This document shows positions 44,507 to 57,448 of a DNA stretch of 64,000 nucleotides, in pieces (positions within the stretch are counted from its first letter, which is position 1; each line of letters begins with the position of its first letter). The DNA comes from Papiliotrema nemorosa (lineage: Eukaryota; Basidiomycota; Tremellomycetes; Tremellales; Rhynchogastremaceae), in assembly GCA_032158125.1 (NCBI GenBank), contig JASKOT010000035.1, positions 1-64,000 on the forward strand, read 5' to 3'. The notes beneath the pieces were generated by a model. It saw nothing but the letters and a program-made list of their open reading frames with translations, was not told where the DNA came from and made no database searches. A program made the translations under genes and the position numbers.

Positions 44507-46505
44507 TTAAGTGTGGAAGACAAAAGTCGGGTTCTCCTTGTCGGTCTGATCATGCCAATCTTTCAGAACCCCTTCATCGCCCCTCACTCCCTCTCCTTCT
44601 CTCTCCAGCTGCTTCTTCTTCTGCGCCATCAAGAATCTGAGGTAACAGTAGTACAGCGCAATCATGGCGAGGGCGACGATGTATCCCACCAACATTGCCA
44701 CTACTCCTCCGGTGTATTTTGGCGCTTGTTTAGCGAGGAAAGTCTGGGGACCAATGATATTCCCGACGAGGTATCCGCAGTATCCTATTCCGTACGATAC
44801 TGTCTTTTTGGTATTTCCCCCCGTGTTGGCCACCATTTGGGCGTTCATCAAAGAGTAGGGCTGGGAGTCAGTCAACGCTGAAAACATCTCGCCATTTGAG
44901 TGGCGGGAATAATGACTCACGGCCCAGTATAGGTAGACGAGGTACAGACTAGCCATAGATCCTCCCCTGTTTGATCGCGGGATCTCTTTGAGTAGGATGG
45001 TGGCAATGAGAGGGATGATGCCCGCGCAGAAAGCGACGATGGTCCGGTGACCGACTTTGTAGGCGATCCAGGCGCAAATGAGGGACGACACCCAAGAGAA
45101 GATACCGGTGGGAATCTGGAGCAACATGGTCTACTGTATCAGCCTCTATCTCATAGCTTAGAAATTGAATTAACTCACCCTTCGCGGATCGAAGCCGAGA
45201 CCGTTGATGATGATCGAGGAGAAGGTGGCGGTACCTATCATGGGTCAGTTTCTCGTCCAGCACGCCATCCCGCATGACTCGAACAACCAGGATTGCTCAA
45301 GAGGTGTCCAGACTCACCTCCGTTTGGAATGTTGAGCCCGACGTTGCAGAAGAAGATAAGCCTGAAGTCAGCAAGGAGTCCCGGATCACAAGGGAGGCTT
45401 ACCAAGACTTGGGATCGGTCAAAGCTTCGACCAGTTGATATTTTTTGAACGTCTTGTTCGAGATACCCGTTTTGTTGCTCTGTACACGCATGACGGCGAT
45501 ACATCTTTGTCGGGGTGTAAGCCACGGCGCAGTCATAGGGCTGTTGGGGAGGAAGAGAAGCATGAGGACACCGAGGACGAAGGTGAGTCCACCGACGAGC
45601 AAGAACAACGCTCTCCACTGGGCAAACTTGTCGTGGTCGATGTGCGAGCATGCGTCTGGACGTCAGATTCAGTGCATCTGTTATGTCTCTTGCTGAAAGC
45701 TTACAAGACAAGAGACCGTTAGTGATGGAGGAGAAAGTGTTGAACAGAATGGCCAATCGAGTGGTCTTTCATTAGCACATGCCCTCGCCACGCCTTGCGT
45801 CACTGTACGACTTACCTGTTCAGATCGAGTGTACCACGATCCAACGACAAGTGAGAAACCAGGGAAAGTCAAAGATTCAAAGAAACCAAGCATGACTCGA
45901 CAGACTGCCAAACCGGCAAAGTTTTGACAAGCGGCAATGCACATGCTGATGATACCCCAGATAACGACGTTGGCACCGATGACTTTGCCCGTTTGGAATC
46001 GTTGCATGATCTACGATGTCAGCATTGGATCACCGTTCAAATTCTAGGTAGACTTACAAACAAGGCTGGGAAGACAGAGACCAATTGACCGAAGAAGATA
46101 AGCGACGACGCCCCTGATGATAAGCACTCATCGGATCCAGCGATGACTAGTTCGCGTACATGAGAACTGTTGTCCGACCAGGCCTAGATCTTTTCGGATG
46201 TTCAAAACACCCGCAGTACCCAGAGCGACCTTGTCGACCGCTCCCATACTCAATGACCAGAACAACAGGGGAAGAACGATCAAGTCGGCTTTTCTCTTCA
46301 CTGCCTTTTCTTCTTCTTCGGTATAAGGTCCCGTGAGGTATTCCCCATCAGGGAGGAGCGCTTGTTCAGCCAAGAATCGACCGGCGGCATCGAGCTCCAC
46401 TTCAGCCTCGTGAGAGTGTAACGCGTTGACGTCGACATCTGTGAGATGTTTCTCGGATTTGTCGATGGGGCCCATGCCCACTTGCGATTCGTCTTGATGC
46501 GACAT
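44507..46505 (-). CDS. MFS anion:cation symporter, Dal5-like (allantoate/vitamin permease family)
   Basis: This plasma-membrane transporter belongs to the family that takes up organic anions such as allantoate, nicotinate, pantothenate or biotin precursors. ATG 46505, then a polar acidic tail of about 90 residues (KRKADLIVLPLLFWSLS opens TM1). Family marks: GTAGVLNIRKDLGLVGQQFS, ACQNFAGLAVCRVMLGFFES in TM4, FPGFSLVVGSWYTRSEQ, and after the loop FLPNSPMTAPWLTPRQRCIA (typical W-L-x-x-R). The second half has IFFCNVGLNIPNGG, GIGYCGYLVGNIIGPQTFLA and PKYTGGVVAMLVGY. Introns are short and frequent. Ends at 44507 with a charged tail. The particular substrate cannot be told. Confidence 0.88.
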
Positions 46506-47147
46506 GATGCGACCTTAGACAGGAGTTTGGTTTATGTCAAAGTATGTCCGGGTTCGAGGAGTCGCCAGACTTGTGATGCGGATACCAAGTATTCTAGACC
46601 AAAAGCTAGAACGATAATGCTGGGATGTTTGCCGAGTGGTCCGTGTGGATGATCAAGTCGGAAGGGTGGGAGAATGATTACCCCGCCGCGCTCTCTCGCT
46701 GTTTATATGCACACGATACCCGTGGACCGTATCTCGCCTCCTTGAGGTCAATACGGCGACCCACCTTGTCGGCCAAGACCTTTGGCCGATACCTCTTTTT
46801 GAGATCCACGGATGAGTTCAACCCAGGTAGAGGGCGGGACGAGCCGAAAGTTGGCCGAAGGTGGGGGTCACCTGATAAGCTCCCTTTGTTCCTTTTTGTC
46901 CTCTTTGCGCAGAATCCCAGAGGCTTTGCATGCGTAGTCGTTGATTGTGTATGGTGTCATGGAGTCACCGAGGATAGTAAACGGAAAGCCGAGTCCCGAA
47001 GTACTGTGTAAGCGAAAGGTATCGGGATCGTCGTGATGGAATGGACCTGTTTCAAGAACGGCAGCGAACACTGAGCGATAACGTCCAAGTTGTTCATAGC
47101 CGGCATCTTGATACAGGTTATCCATCATTGCATACATACCCTACATC
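46506..47147. promoter_or_regulatory. Divergent promoter, anion permease and GAF-like gene
   Basis: 642 bases between divergent start codons. A minus-strand open frame at 46868-47137 was considered and not accepted. No clear element named. Confidence 0.45.
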
Positions 47148-47680
47148 ATGTCAGCTCCATACACTGAGGTATACAGACCGGAAGTCTCTGGTCCCAACCC
47201 ACCAGAATTCGAAGCGCTCGACAGGGATGTCCAACAGGTGAGTCCCACAAACCTTCCCCCGATTGTGCACCTAAGATCCAGTCTCTGTCTCACGTCAATT
47301 TCACCGTTTTCTCATGGGACGCGCCATCCAACCTCCTTAAACGGATCTATTCCTCTCAACCGGAAAAGTACCCCGTAGGCGGGTCCAAAAAGATGTTTCC
47401 GGACGCACCGTGGCCTTCGGCCGTCATTTTCAACAAATCGGTACATTTCTGTCGAGATCGGGACGACATCAAGGCGACTTTCAGCGATTATGAAAACATT
47501 TTCTCGACGGGGGCTCATACGCAACTATCATGGCCTATCATCGATGGAGGGGAGGTGGTCGGGGCGGTGAATGTCAGTGGGGTGGAGGGCACTTATGCGG
47601 ATGACACAGAGAGGGAAGAGGCTGTGGAGAGGTTTAGCAAGCAGAGTCTGGAAGCGTACAAGAAATGGGCCAACAAGTGA
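47148..47680 (+). CDS. Small GAF-like protein, function unknown
   Basis: Two exons, 47148-47237 and 47276-47680, encode 164 residues (ATG 47148, TGA 47678). The first exon is a short polar leader; the second reads FTVFSWDAPSNLLKRIYSSQ, then PWPSAVIFNKSVHFCRDRDD, and ends with a strand-helix pattern, LSWPIIDGGEVVGAVNVSGV followed by an acidic loop and helix, that resembles the last third of GAF domains. No active-site cysteine cluster of free-methionine-sulfoxide reductase is visible, so I do not assign that activity. A TGCATGCA motif lies 22 bases after the stop. The start is supported by the short, clean intron; the family call is weak. Confidence 0.6.
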
Positions 47681-48163
47681 TGAATACAAGTAGACTTGGA
47701 CTTGCATGCATGGGACGGTCAATTGCAGCTCCAGAGATACTGTGACAGACTGCTTGCTGAGAGGAGCTCAATTGGTCGTTCTGGAGTCCGGTGGATGCTC
47801 AGATTACTGAGAATAACGATATCCAGCTGGAAACGCCCAAAAAAACCTCCACTACTCGAGTACCTTGACAAAGTTCCCATCCATGCACGCGACTTAATTG
47901 CGATATTCTGCGGAGGTGTGCATGTCAGCCTCCATACATGCCATGGCTCTGATTGGTACGGGGACAATATTGCCGAGGCACCGACTTGGCCGCGGGCAGA
48001 ATTGTCGGCCAACACGGATTCATGCAATATTGCCCGTAGAGCACCGATGCCCAGTGGTACTTAGCATGCTTGCTATTTTGTCTCTGTACATCTACTCCTA
48101 GCATCTTCTATAGCGAACAGCCGCGTATACACTCATCTCACTCAACCAACAAGGACTGACACG
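47681..48163. other. Intergenic region, amidohydrolase promoter
   Basis: 483 bases between tandem plus-strand genes; TGCATGCA at 47703-47710, no gene seen. Confidence 0.5.
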
Positions 48164-49874
48164 ATGCAACGAGCCGACTACGCCGAAGTCTACCCCAACA
48201 ACCCCACTCCTCGAGAGTCTCTGTGAGTGCCCTCGTCCCGTGCTCGAAGCGACATGGGTGGGATGTTTCTAACCTTCAGCCGAGCAGAATTCGGCCTTCG
48301 ACCCTGGTCAGCCCCCGATCTCCTCGGCACAATCACCCTGACCAACGCCAAAGTCATCGATGCCCAAGCGGGAAAAGTCCTCGATGGTCTGCACACCTTG
48401 GTAGTTGAGAAAGGGACTATTACAAAGATCACGACAGACTTCAATGGCGGACAATCTGGTGGAAAGGTGTATGATCTCGGAGGAAAGTACGTTTGTCCGG
48501 GTTTGATCGATGGGCATGTGCATATCACCGCTGTTCCCGGTACCAATGTGAGTTGACCCGTCAAACTGCTTTCTTGACATATCACTGTCTGAATCTGTGC
48601 GTTTTATGCTGACAACCAGTCGGTGGCGGATATGACCCGACTACCCGAACAGACCGTCACTCTCCGAACGACCTACACCCTTCGACGAATGCTCCAAAGA
48701 GGATTCACTGGGGTGCGAGACTGTGGTGGAGCGACCAAGATTATCGCCGAGGCACTACACGAGGGTCTGATCGAGGGACCTCGTCTGTTTCAATGTGGAA
48801 AGGCCATCTCTCAGACGGGTGGTCACGGAGATTTCGCAGCGGTCGGTACGCCCGGAATGTCGGTTGCGTGCTGTGGGGGACACTCGATTTCCCTTGGGAG
48901 AGTCGCAGATGGTGTACCGGCCGTGTTGAAAGCTGTCCGAGAAGAGTTGAAGCAAGGAGCAGACTTTATCAAGATTATGTTGGGAGGTGGAGTGGCTAGT
49001 GAATGCGATGCCATTGAGACGGTCCAGTATTCTTTGGAAGAGGTCAAGGCGGTCACGAGCAGTGCTTGGCAGTATGGAAAGAAGATGGTATGTCTCCCAT
49101 ACACTCTTCCCAGGTGGTATGTGTTGATACAGCAGACTACTGCTCACGCGTACACCATCGAAGCTATCAACCATGCGATCGAGGGTGGATGCCGAGGGAT
49201 TGAGCACGGAAATCTGATGGACAAGGCGACTGCCAAGCTGTAAGCAGTCTCACCCTTTGACATTGAGATTATCTCTGATCCGAATAGTATGGCGGAGAAG
49301 GAGATCTGGTACACTCCCACCATCTCGACTTACGGTGTGATGGCTCGTGAGCCTTTCGCAGCAGTGTTGAACGAGGATCAACAACGAAAGTCTGCGCAAG
49401 TGTCAGGAAAAGGTCTTGAAGCGTTGAAGGTGAGTCCACCCATACTCACTCTGAGCTAGGTCAAGGGTTGACTGACCTGTAGATGGCGGATGAGGCGGGT
49501 GTCCAGATTTGTTACGGTTCGGATCTCCTTTCGGGCATGCAAGCCTGTCAAACTGGTCAGTCCACATCTGATCCTCCGCATTCCTCCACCCCTTCCCTCA
49601 AGGCAGTTCTCTGGCGGCATTTACTGATTGAGTAGAGGAATTCACTTGTCGATCCAAAGCCCTTTCAGCCGAAAAGATCCTTCGACAAGCTACCGTCAAC
49701 CCAGCTAAGATGTTGGGTCTGGAGGGTAAAGCTGGAATCTTGAAAGAGGGCGCAGTGGGGGATATCATTATTCTCAACGCCAACCCATTAGAGGATATTA
49801 CGGTTCTTGATCGACCTGATGAGCACTTGCTGGCTGTCATCCAGCGGGGTAAGCTTGTCTCTGGACAGCTTTGA
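48164..49874 (+). CDS. Metal-dependent amidohydrolase (imidazolonepropionase/Xaa-Pro dipeptidase-like)
   Basis: This hydrolase of the amidohydrolase superfamily has a TIM barrel and a binuclear metal site. ATG 48164; first intron about 48222-48278. Visible metal ligands: HxH in GLIDGHVHIT, the carbamylatable Lys in ADFIKIMLGGG, His in TTAHAYT, His in GCRGIEHGN and Asp in ICYGSDLL. The Gly-rich AISQTGGHGDFA is also typical of this subgroup. The C-terminal composite domain is closed by the strand GDIIILNANPLEDITVL. About 440 residues over seven exons; stop at 49872. Related enzymes act on peptides, lactams or mycotoxin amides; substrate unassigned. It lies upstream of a zinc alcohol dehydrogenase in the same orientation. 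Confidence 0.9.
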
Positions 49875-50193
49875 CCTGGAGTGGAATGTCGTGGGGTAGT
49901 ATAGTACGAGTTTGGTATGGTATCGTGGTGCAATGATGTGCCATGTATCGGATCTACCTGTGTGCTCCGTGTCCCGTCCCTCAAGTCGAACGGAATATGC
50001 GTATATCCGTACTGTCACGAGCAGTTGATCCCTCAGAGGCTGAGCTACAGAGACGGCAAAAGATTCAACCGAGTATTTCTGCCAAGTGGGCAGGTGGGCA
50101 GGCGCTTGTTGGATCTATCCGAGGCCCAAATGAAGCGAGTCGATAACCCCGGCTCATCCATTCATCTCTCACTCCCCGGTCTCTTGTTCCACC
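49875..50193. other. Intergenic region, alcohol dehydrogenase promoter
   Basis: 319 bases between tandem plus-strand genes; no gene seen. Confidence 0.5.
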
Positions 50194-51620
50194 ATGACGC
50201 CGAAGACGCAGAAAGGACTGGTGATCAAGGGTCTGCATCAAGTCGCACTGGAGCAAGTTCCTGTACCTACCATCGAAGAACCCAGCGATGTGATCATCAA
50301 AGTCCACATTTCTGGTCTTTGTGGTGAGCCCAGCTGACCCTTTACGACGGGCAGACTGATCAATTAGGGTCTGATTTGCACAATTACCGTCAGGCTGAAC
50401 CTGGAACTGGGTTTGTGCTGGGCCACGAGATGGTCGGCGAGATTGTAGAGGTGGGCAGTGGGGTGCAAAAGTGGAAAGTGGGAGATGTCGTCTCGTCCCC
50501 CTTCTCCACTTGTTGCGGTACGTCTCCGAGCCCTCTCATTCCTGCTTCATCCTCGGTCTCCTTGATCCATCCTTGCCGTGTGGAGATGATGAATGGTGAG
50601 CTGACGGACGATAGGATCATGCTGGTTCTGCCAACAAGGGTACACTTCCCGTTGTACCCAAGCCAACTTTTTCGGGTGTCCAAGTTTACAAGGCTGTCAA
50701 GCGGAATACATCCGACAACCACATGCCGACGCTTCTCTGGTCGCTATCCCAGAGGGCATATCAAAAGAAGGGATGTTGTTACTCTGCGATATCTTCTCGA
50801 CTGGATTCTCGGCTGCGCACAATGCGAGAAGGCTCTTGGATGAGGATGATGAGCGGGTGAATCTCAGGAAGAAGGACGGTCTAGTGGTCATCTTCGGTTG
50901 TGGACCTGTATGTCCATGTTACATCTCACTACACCTCCACTCACCTAGTATACGTGTGTACATGATGTGACTGACGGTCAGGTCGGTCTGTGCGCCATCA
51001 CGTCCGCTACGACAATGTTCTCGACAGTCATCGCGACGGATCCCAACCCTTTACGTCTCGAAGCGGCCAAGAATCACGGCGCCATCCCTGTCCCTCTGGA
51101 CCAGGTCCAAGCTAAGATTCTCGAACTGACAGAAGGGAGGGGGGCGGATGCTGCGCTGGATCTGGTCGGTGGTGCAGTAGTGCTGGGATCCTGTTTGAAC
51201 GCGGTGAGGTCTTACGGCGCTGTCAGCTCGATCGGTATGCAGACGAAGGTCGGTGAATTGGATTATCCATTGCTCTACACCAAAAAGTGAGTTCAGAAAC
51301 TCCTCTCTCTACCATAGGGTCACTCTCCAACCAACAAGACAACAAGCTGTCAGGCTGATCCCAGTGTCCGGATGCAGTTTGGTCGATGTAACGTGAGAAA
51401 GTTCATTCCTCTCGCAGCAAAGGTCTTGGCGGAGAACAAGGAACTGTTCAGTAGGCTCATCACCAACCGAGTCAGGTTAGACGAGGGGGAGAAGGTATGT
51501 CTATCCAAATGTATGTGTAGCGGTGACAGCTGATTTGGGCAGTATTACGGGCTCTTCAATGCTGGAAAGGTCGGAAAGACCGTCTTTGTCATGGACGGTT
51601 TCGACCTCCAAGAGCAATGA
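50194..51620 (+). CDS. Zinc-containing medium-chain alcohol dehydrogenase
   Basis: This is an NAD(P)-dependent oxidoreductase of the MDR superfamily. ATG 50194 (in CACCATGACG). Catalytic zinc region: HISGLCGSDLHNYR and GFVLGHEMVGEIVEVGSG, with junctions across introns. The structural-zinc lobe is present: after splicing, CGSCWFC and a final Cys in YTSRC. The dinucleotide fold GCGPVGLCAITSAT is split by an intron between GCGP and VGL. The coenzyme acidic residue follows in IATDPNPLRLEAA. The C-terminal part includes GADAALDLVGGAVVLGSCLN and RKFIPLAAKVLAENKELF; stop at 51618. About 370 residues. A TGCATGCA motif lies about 60 bases past the stop. The substrate is not determined; the amidohydrolase upstream might feed it, a guess from adjacency. 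Confidence 0.9.
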
Positions 51621-51818
51621 AGATGGACAGACTCCGAGTTATAGTATCGCACAGTAGATCATCGCACAGACAGTCGAGTTTGCATGCATGGGCTGAAGGC
51701 ATCTTAGGATCCTCAACTGCACTTCGATGAGAACGAAAGAGCGAGTATAGTTTACATATTATAAGCTACTCTATGCTATTGACTAATAATACATGATCTC
51801 ATATGACCCTCAAGTGCA

Positions 51819-53953
51819 CTACTCCTCTCGGTCCTTGCCTGCTTCGCTGGCTACTCCGAGTTTTCGCAATCCAACCAGGACGATGATGATCACTGACCCA
51901 TCAGCTCTTCCGCGAAACTGAACTCCGCTCCACTCACCTGTCCAAGCCAGACTTGCGTTGAACCAAAATGCAGTCTGTAGTGCGGTATGTAACGAAACGC
52001 CCGTTTTCAACCTTCCCTCAATGACCAAACTGGACAAAGCGATCCCGAGCGAGCTTCCGATGGTGTATGCCGTAGAGAACAAGGCTCCCCCGACAGAGTG
52101 GTCCTCCTTGTCTACGAGATTGGCAACTAGAACGTTTCCTACGCATATCGTACTGGTCGTCAATGACACTCTACACCACGGTTGCTGCGAACTCACAAGT
52201 CCGGACCCCAGGGGACGAAGAGCTGAGCGATGAAGCCACTGGCCCAGTAATTGACATGTGGTGGGATCACGGCGTACAACATCGATGCGAGGCTGCAAGT
52301 ATCGTCAGCTCAACCCCGGCATCGGTTGAACTTTTCGCTTACCCCGCGCAACATGCTGCGAAGATGAAGAGAATGGGTGCTCGAACTTTATCACAGAGTA
52401 TCATAGCGATAAACTACTAATCAGCAACAATATCCACCTCAAAGTAAAGCAACTCACTCCTACTCCGATCCCGGCAATAGCACATGGTAAAGTGTGCAAA
52501 GCATTCTCGAGCGGTTTCATGCCTTCCATATTCTGATACCAGATGGTCGCGCAGTACAGCCACCCCGCTATGGAGAAGAAGGAGAAAAAGGCGGATAACA
52601 TGACGAATGTGAACCTGAACTTGTTTCGAGTGAACACGGAGGGTTTGGCAGCTGGGGCGAGAGAGGTGTTCTTTTCGAGGTGTCTTTCGAATAGGAAGAA
52701 GACGATGAACAGGACGATGGAGATGACGAATAGTGCAGGGACGTCTGCCGATTAGCATACACATATAGCTTAATCTCAAGGACAGAATGTTTAGGAAGTG
52801 AACTCACAAGGCGTCTTCCACCCTCGTTCAGTGCCAGATTGGACCAAGCTAAAGACGAACAAGCTGACGGCAGCCACCATGAGGAAACCTCCTCCCCAAT
52901 CCAGCCTGACCTTGCGAGCTTCTTTGGACGGTCGTAGGCTTCCGGGAAAGAGGAAATACGCAATGGTCATGGGTAGTAGGGACAAGGCTGCAAAGATGTA
53001 AAAGAGGTACGACCATGATCGATGGCTAGAGTAAGATCAACCTTTATCTCGCCATGACCAGTGACAAGTACTCACCCTGGTATGCCGGCAATGGCACCTC
53101 CGAGTATCCCACCTGTAGCCGCGCCGATCGGACCTCCCAGACCGAATGTAGCGAAGACTCGAGATCGAGCCGGCTCATGGGTGACGTACGAGCCGATGAG
53201 CCCGAACCCAGCTGGACCGGCCATAGCTAGACCTACACCTGCGAACGCTCGCATACAGAACAGAGCCGGCGCGGGCTGAGTAGTGAGCAGGGATCATGCT
53301 TGAGGGATCGAGGTGTAGCTCACCTTGATCACGGCCGACAGGATGTTGAAGATGAAAAAGATGTTTAGACCGGTAAGGTAGCAGAGTTTCCTTCCGTAAA
53401 TATCTGCCAGTCGACCACAGAAGAGTAGACTGCTATGAGGGTATCAGCGAGAACATCTAGGTTGGGTGAATAGGGCACTGACCATCCATATGCCAGACTG
53501 TAAGCGGAAGAGACCCATTGCGTTTCCAGTTCCGTCAGACCCAGATCCCGAGCCATAGAAGGGATGGCCAAGATGATCGCTGACCCCGAGACTGCCTTGT
53601 CGACATTAGCGCTCCGCTCGATTACACTCTCAAAGTGGTAGACTCACACCAAGGTAATAAGTCAAGAGCATACTAAAAGCAGCGACGAAGATCCTGGCCG
53701 TACTGGGTTTCTTCCCATTGTTGCCCTCGTAAGGAGTCTCTATTCCGTTCTCCTCATTGGGCGGGAAGTTTGGCGGTGGGAGAACATGCGAGATGGTAGA
53801 GTATAGACATGGGACAGGAGTGGTGGTGCTATGGTTCGAAGTGGCCGATTTGGGTGAATAAAGCTGAGGTAGAGGCGTATGAGTATCTTTCTCGTCCTCG
53901 TACTGGCCGGACTTGACGGGGTCGAAGGTGTCCTTGGATAGGTGTGTTGACAT
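51819..53953 (-). CDS. MFS multidrug/metabolite exporter, DHA2-like
   Basis: This is a proton-driven exporter with 14 predicted spans. ATG 53953 starts a polar, Pro/Ser-rich cytosolic tail of about 90 residues, then FVAAFSMLLTYYLG. Family marks after splicing: ILAIPSMARDLGLTELETQW, SSAYSLAYGCLLLFCGRLAD then IYGRK (motif A), RAFAGVGLAMAGPAGFGLIG (motif C region for antiporters), FLFPGSLRPSKEARK, LDWGGGFLMVAAVSLFVFSL and NKFRFTFVMLSAFFSFFSIA. The last exons hold KEDHSVGGALFSTAYTIGSS and the C-terminal basic tail to 51819. About 580 residues in nine or more exons. It is divergently placed from nothing close; its 3' end meets that of the alcohol dehydrogenase. Cargo unknown. Confidence 0.87.
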
Positions 53954-54571
53954 GAACAGGGTCTTTCTCAACTTTCAGGTAGTCAACGGGTGAAGTGGTA
54001 TTTCTCAAAGATCAGAACCCTTGAACAGATCCGTGTATTGTTGAAAACTATCAGCAAGATAGAGTGAAAGATCGGGACTACCGTCATCAACGCGCTCCTA
54101 GTTTTATAGGATACGCCTAGAGAATCAAAAAAGCTTGAGAGACTGGACGAGACGGAAAAATCCCTCCACAGCTGACCAACCGAACGACGCCCAAGTTCAT
54201 ACCGATCAGTCCAGCCGAAGCCCAGACTCTGAGTTCCTGCCAGTCTGTTAAACTGCTCGGTTTACTCGCTCGACATGCATAGAGGCAGGGATTTTCCGTA
54301 TCCAAGTGGAGGAGTGGAGGAGTAGAGTGGGTTCGAAGTGGAGGAATCGGAAGAATTGTTGCTTCTATGCGGCGCAACTTCGGGGGGTTACCATCTCGAC
54401 ATTACGAGTACTCGCACTCGGTATCTTGCCGTGCATCCCGGCAGTGAAGCTTTGAGCGTGGGATGATGCGTGGCATTTCATGTATATAAGCAGTACTCGT
54501 AGAATACAAGTTGACTATGAGACCTATGGATACACGTGTATTGCATCCACCTGGATGATCGCGGACCTCGC
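53954..54571. other. Intergenic region, exporter promoter
   Basis: 618 bases between tandem minus-strand genes. No gene seen. Confidence 0.45.
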
Positions 54572-57448
54572 TCAGAACATCTCCCATCGCTGTTCACCAG
54601 CTGATAATAACCGATCAAACAGCTCGTTCCGCCTTACGATCCCGTTAAACTTGATTGACTCTTCTTTCCCCTCTGCCACGCTTGCAGCTCCCGGAGCAGT
54701 CTCGACGGCTTCTTTTGCGTTTCTCCTGACAAACTTGACTTCGAGTCCCGTTCCTCCAGCACCGGATACGTCCAACGCCCAAGAAGTGGCTATCCGAGTG
54801 GGCCAACTCGCTCCGTGTTTCTTGAGAACGACTATGTCGTTGATCGAAACCACCAAATCTCCCTTTGTCGGCTGACTTTGTTCTGCCAAACTGACATTTT
54901 CCTCTGCCGGGACATTCCTGACGGTCGTGAATCTCACTCGAGCCGGTATGAAGGCGTCAGAGTGAGACAGTGGAATGGTTGGTGGATAGATGATAATATG
55001 ACCAGGACCATGTTTCGGGTGATAAACGTAGAAGCCTAAAGGGTGAGCGGTCGAAATATAAGGTTGAAACCCCTACGATACTCACGCGAAGGAGCGTCCG
55101 GTGAGTCTCTCGGTGGTCTGGGCAAACGATCGAGGATCGCTCGCGCTGGCTTGCTCTCTTTGTGGATACTGAGCCTGTCCATGATTTTCTGCAAAGCCGT
55201 CAGTGAACGATCATGGACACTTGCAACCAAGACTCACCTCTGCCCGGGACTCCAAGTCGAGCTTTTTGTGTCCGGACAACAAAGCAAAGCCCTATCGCCG
55301 TCAGTCTCCCTTGTGATCAGGCGAACATCTCTGCGCTCACTTCTTCCTTGAAATGGCCCGCTTTGTCCCAGGCTTTCCGCGCTTTGGCTCTAGCCCCAAC
55401 TTTACTCTTCACCTTGCCCATCGCATCTCCCGCTTTCTGCTTTGTTGTGGCCCCTTGACCCGCTCCAGAAATTGCCTCTGCTATACTATCCGCACCCTCA
55501 TCCTCGTCGTCCTCCTCATCACGTTCGTACTCGTCTTCATCGTCGTCTTCTTCCGACTCATTTCCACCTTCCGATTGATGATCATCGAAATCTGACATCG
55601 GCCTTTGCAGTGGTTTTTGACGGTGCTCTGCATCCCTCAGCAGACGCAAGATCAGTTGTGCATTGGTAGGTACGTCAGACAAGATGTTGCTTCTAGTCAG
55701 CGCAGACTTGTCGTCGTGTGCTCACTTTTCAAGGATGAGCTTTTCTTTCCAGGCTGGATCAATCTGGTTCAACAGTTCTAGTATATAATCGATGACTGGT
55801 TGGCCGAATAGCAAGAATCCAAAAACGATTCCAAAAGCTTTGGAGACCATACGTTCGGTTATGAATGTCGAGACGACTAGTCAAATCAGCGCAACAATCA
55901 TATACCGAGAGGACACTGATTGACTCACTCAGGAGAGGGGCGATCATATAGCAAAATACCTCGACACGTCTCGGTTCCAGCGCAAACGGTGGAGTAGGAT
56001 TGAGAGCGCTTCTCGTCAGCGCAAGCCAGTGGTGATTGATGGTAAGTGAATCACTTTGCTATCCTCTCCCATTTATCAGCCAGACCCGCAACAACCCTCA
56101 TTGCCGGTTGCCCGTACAGATCAATGGCCAACTCTTTCTTGCTCTTCTCCTTGGTTTCCTTCTCGCCCGTCTCACCACGCTTCTTCATATCTTTCACCAT
56201 AACCCCATTAATCTCCCTATCCGCAGTGTCCTTGACCTCTTGCACACCTTCATTCGTCGTCTCCTTGGGCAACGCAGTAGCTTTCATCAGGTCAATCACT
56301 ATGTCTGCCCAATCTGCAGCTTTGTCCTCTGAGGCCGCAGGTCCCCATACGTCGGTCCGATGAGGTGCTTTAGGAGGTTCCACCTTGACGGGTTTGTTTG
56401 ATGTAGGTTTAGGGTGTTTTGCTTGCAGGGGAGGGGCGAAGCAGAATTTCCGGGCAGAGGGGAACAACACCAGAGTAGCGAGGAAGAGGAGGAAAGAAGT
56501 GATGATGAGGTCGGCTATCCAGGCGTACGAGTAGACCTGGTCGTGAGTCTTCAAGGTGTATTGGTGTGTGTTGGCATACGACCAGAGCTACTATTGTCCT
56601 CCTGCCTCCTTCTTCCCATTTGCGTATCCTCTGAACCTCCGAGACGAATCTCAGCAGTCCCACAATGATCGATGAGTACACCCTCTCCAGACAACTCCGC
56701 ATCTTATCCACCGTAAACTCCTCGTTCGGATTCGGCTGGAGATCGAGCCCGTGGGGAATAACGCCATCGTACGGCTCGGGACATAGGTGGACATTGTACA
56801 CTTGCTGTTGGTCAGCTTCGAATACGGATCACACTGAATCCATTCCTGACGCACCTTGTCAAACGATCTCACCAGGGCGATCAGATCAGAGTTGTCCAGC
56901 CCCGGTACAATCCTCTGTCTCTCCAACTCGTATTCCTCTTGCCTATTCTTCCTCTCTCGCTCTTCAATCAAAACCCTATCACGAGCTGCCAATGCTGCGC
57001 TATCCATGAAATCATCCTTGAAGGCCGACCAGGGGTTGTATGGTATCAGAGGGACAGTGAGATCCGATCGAAGCCGCTTGATCGATTGTGGGCGGGGTGG
57101 AAGAGCCGGAGGTCCAGGTTTGGTGGGTCTGCTGGGTGTGATGTTTGTCGTTTGATTATCTGACTCGTCCGTCGTACCAGAAGCAGGAATGGGGATCACA
57201 ATATCCGAGGCCACCTGCTTTGCTACTGGAGGAGCAGGCGAGGTAGTGGGGGTGTGACCGGAATCTGAGGAAGGTGAGGTCCTTCGCGGAGGAAGAGGCG
57301 GGGCGCCTGGAGACAGGGCGGCTTGACTATTTGACGGCGGGGAAGTATCGACCGCTCCCAAGACGAGTGGGTCATGGTCGGCCATCGCGATGGGTTTTCT
57401 GGTCTCCGTCATGCCGGGGCCCGATGTATTTGATCGCGAGCTAGACAT
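54572..57448 (-). CDS. DUF3292-type fungal membrane protein
   Basis: ATG 57448. The first 200 residues are Pro/Ser-rich and disordered (PPLPPRRTSPSSDSGHT). Then NPWSAFKDDFMDSAALAARD and, after an intron, VYNVHLCPEPYDGVIPHGLD; a region with a membrane helix (YAWIADLIITSFLLFLATLV) follows. A middle exon has ERMVSKAFGIVFGFLLFG then QPVIDYILELLNQIDPAWKE, and next the DVPTNAQLILRLLRDAEH motif, which I associate with DUF3292 (PF11696). After a very acidic run (SEEDDDEDEYERDEEDDEDE) comes a basic, helical piece and a C-terminal beta-domain (GDLVVSINDIVVLKKHGASW, LEVKFVRRN) ending at 54572. More than 700 residues in about ten exons. The family is fungal and without known function; the C-terminal domain looks like a PH/GRAM-type lipid-binding fold, an inference. 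Confidence 0.72.

Noticed and set aside
46868..47137. Minus-strand open frame in the promoter between the anion permease and the GAF-like gene
   Set aside because: No motif and it would abut the GAF-like start within 11 bases; more likely chance.
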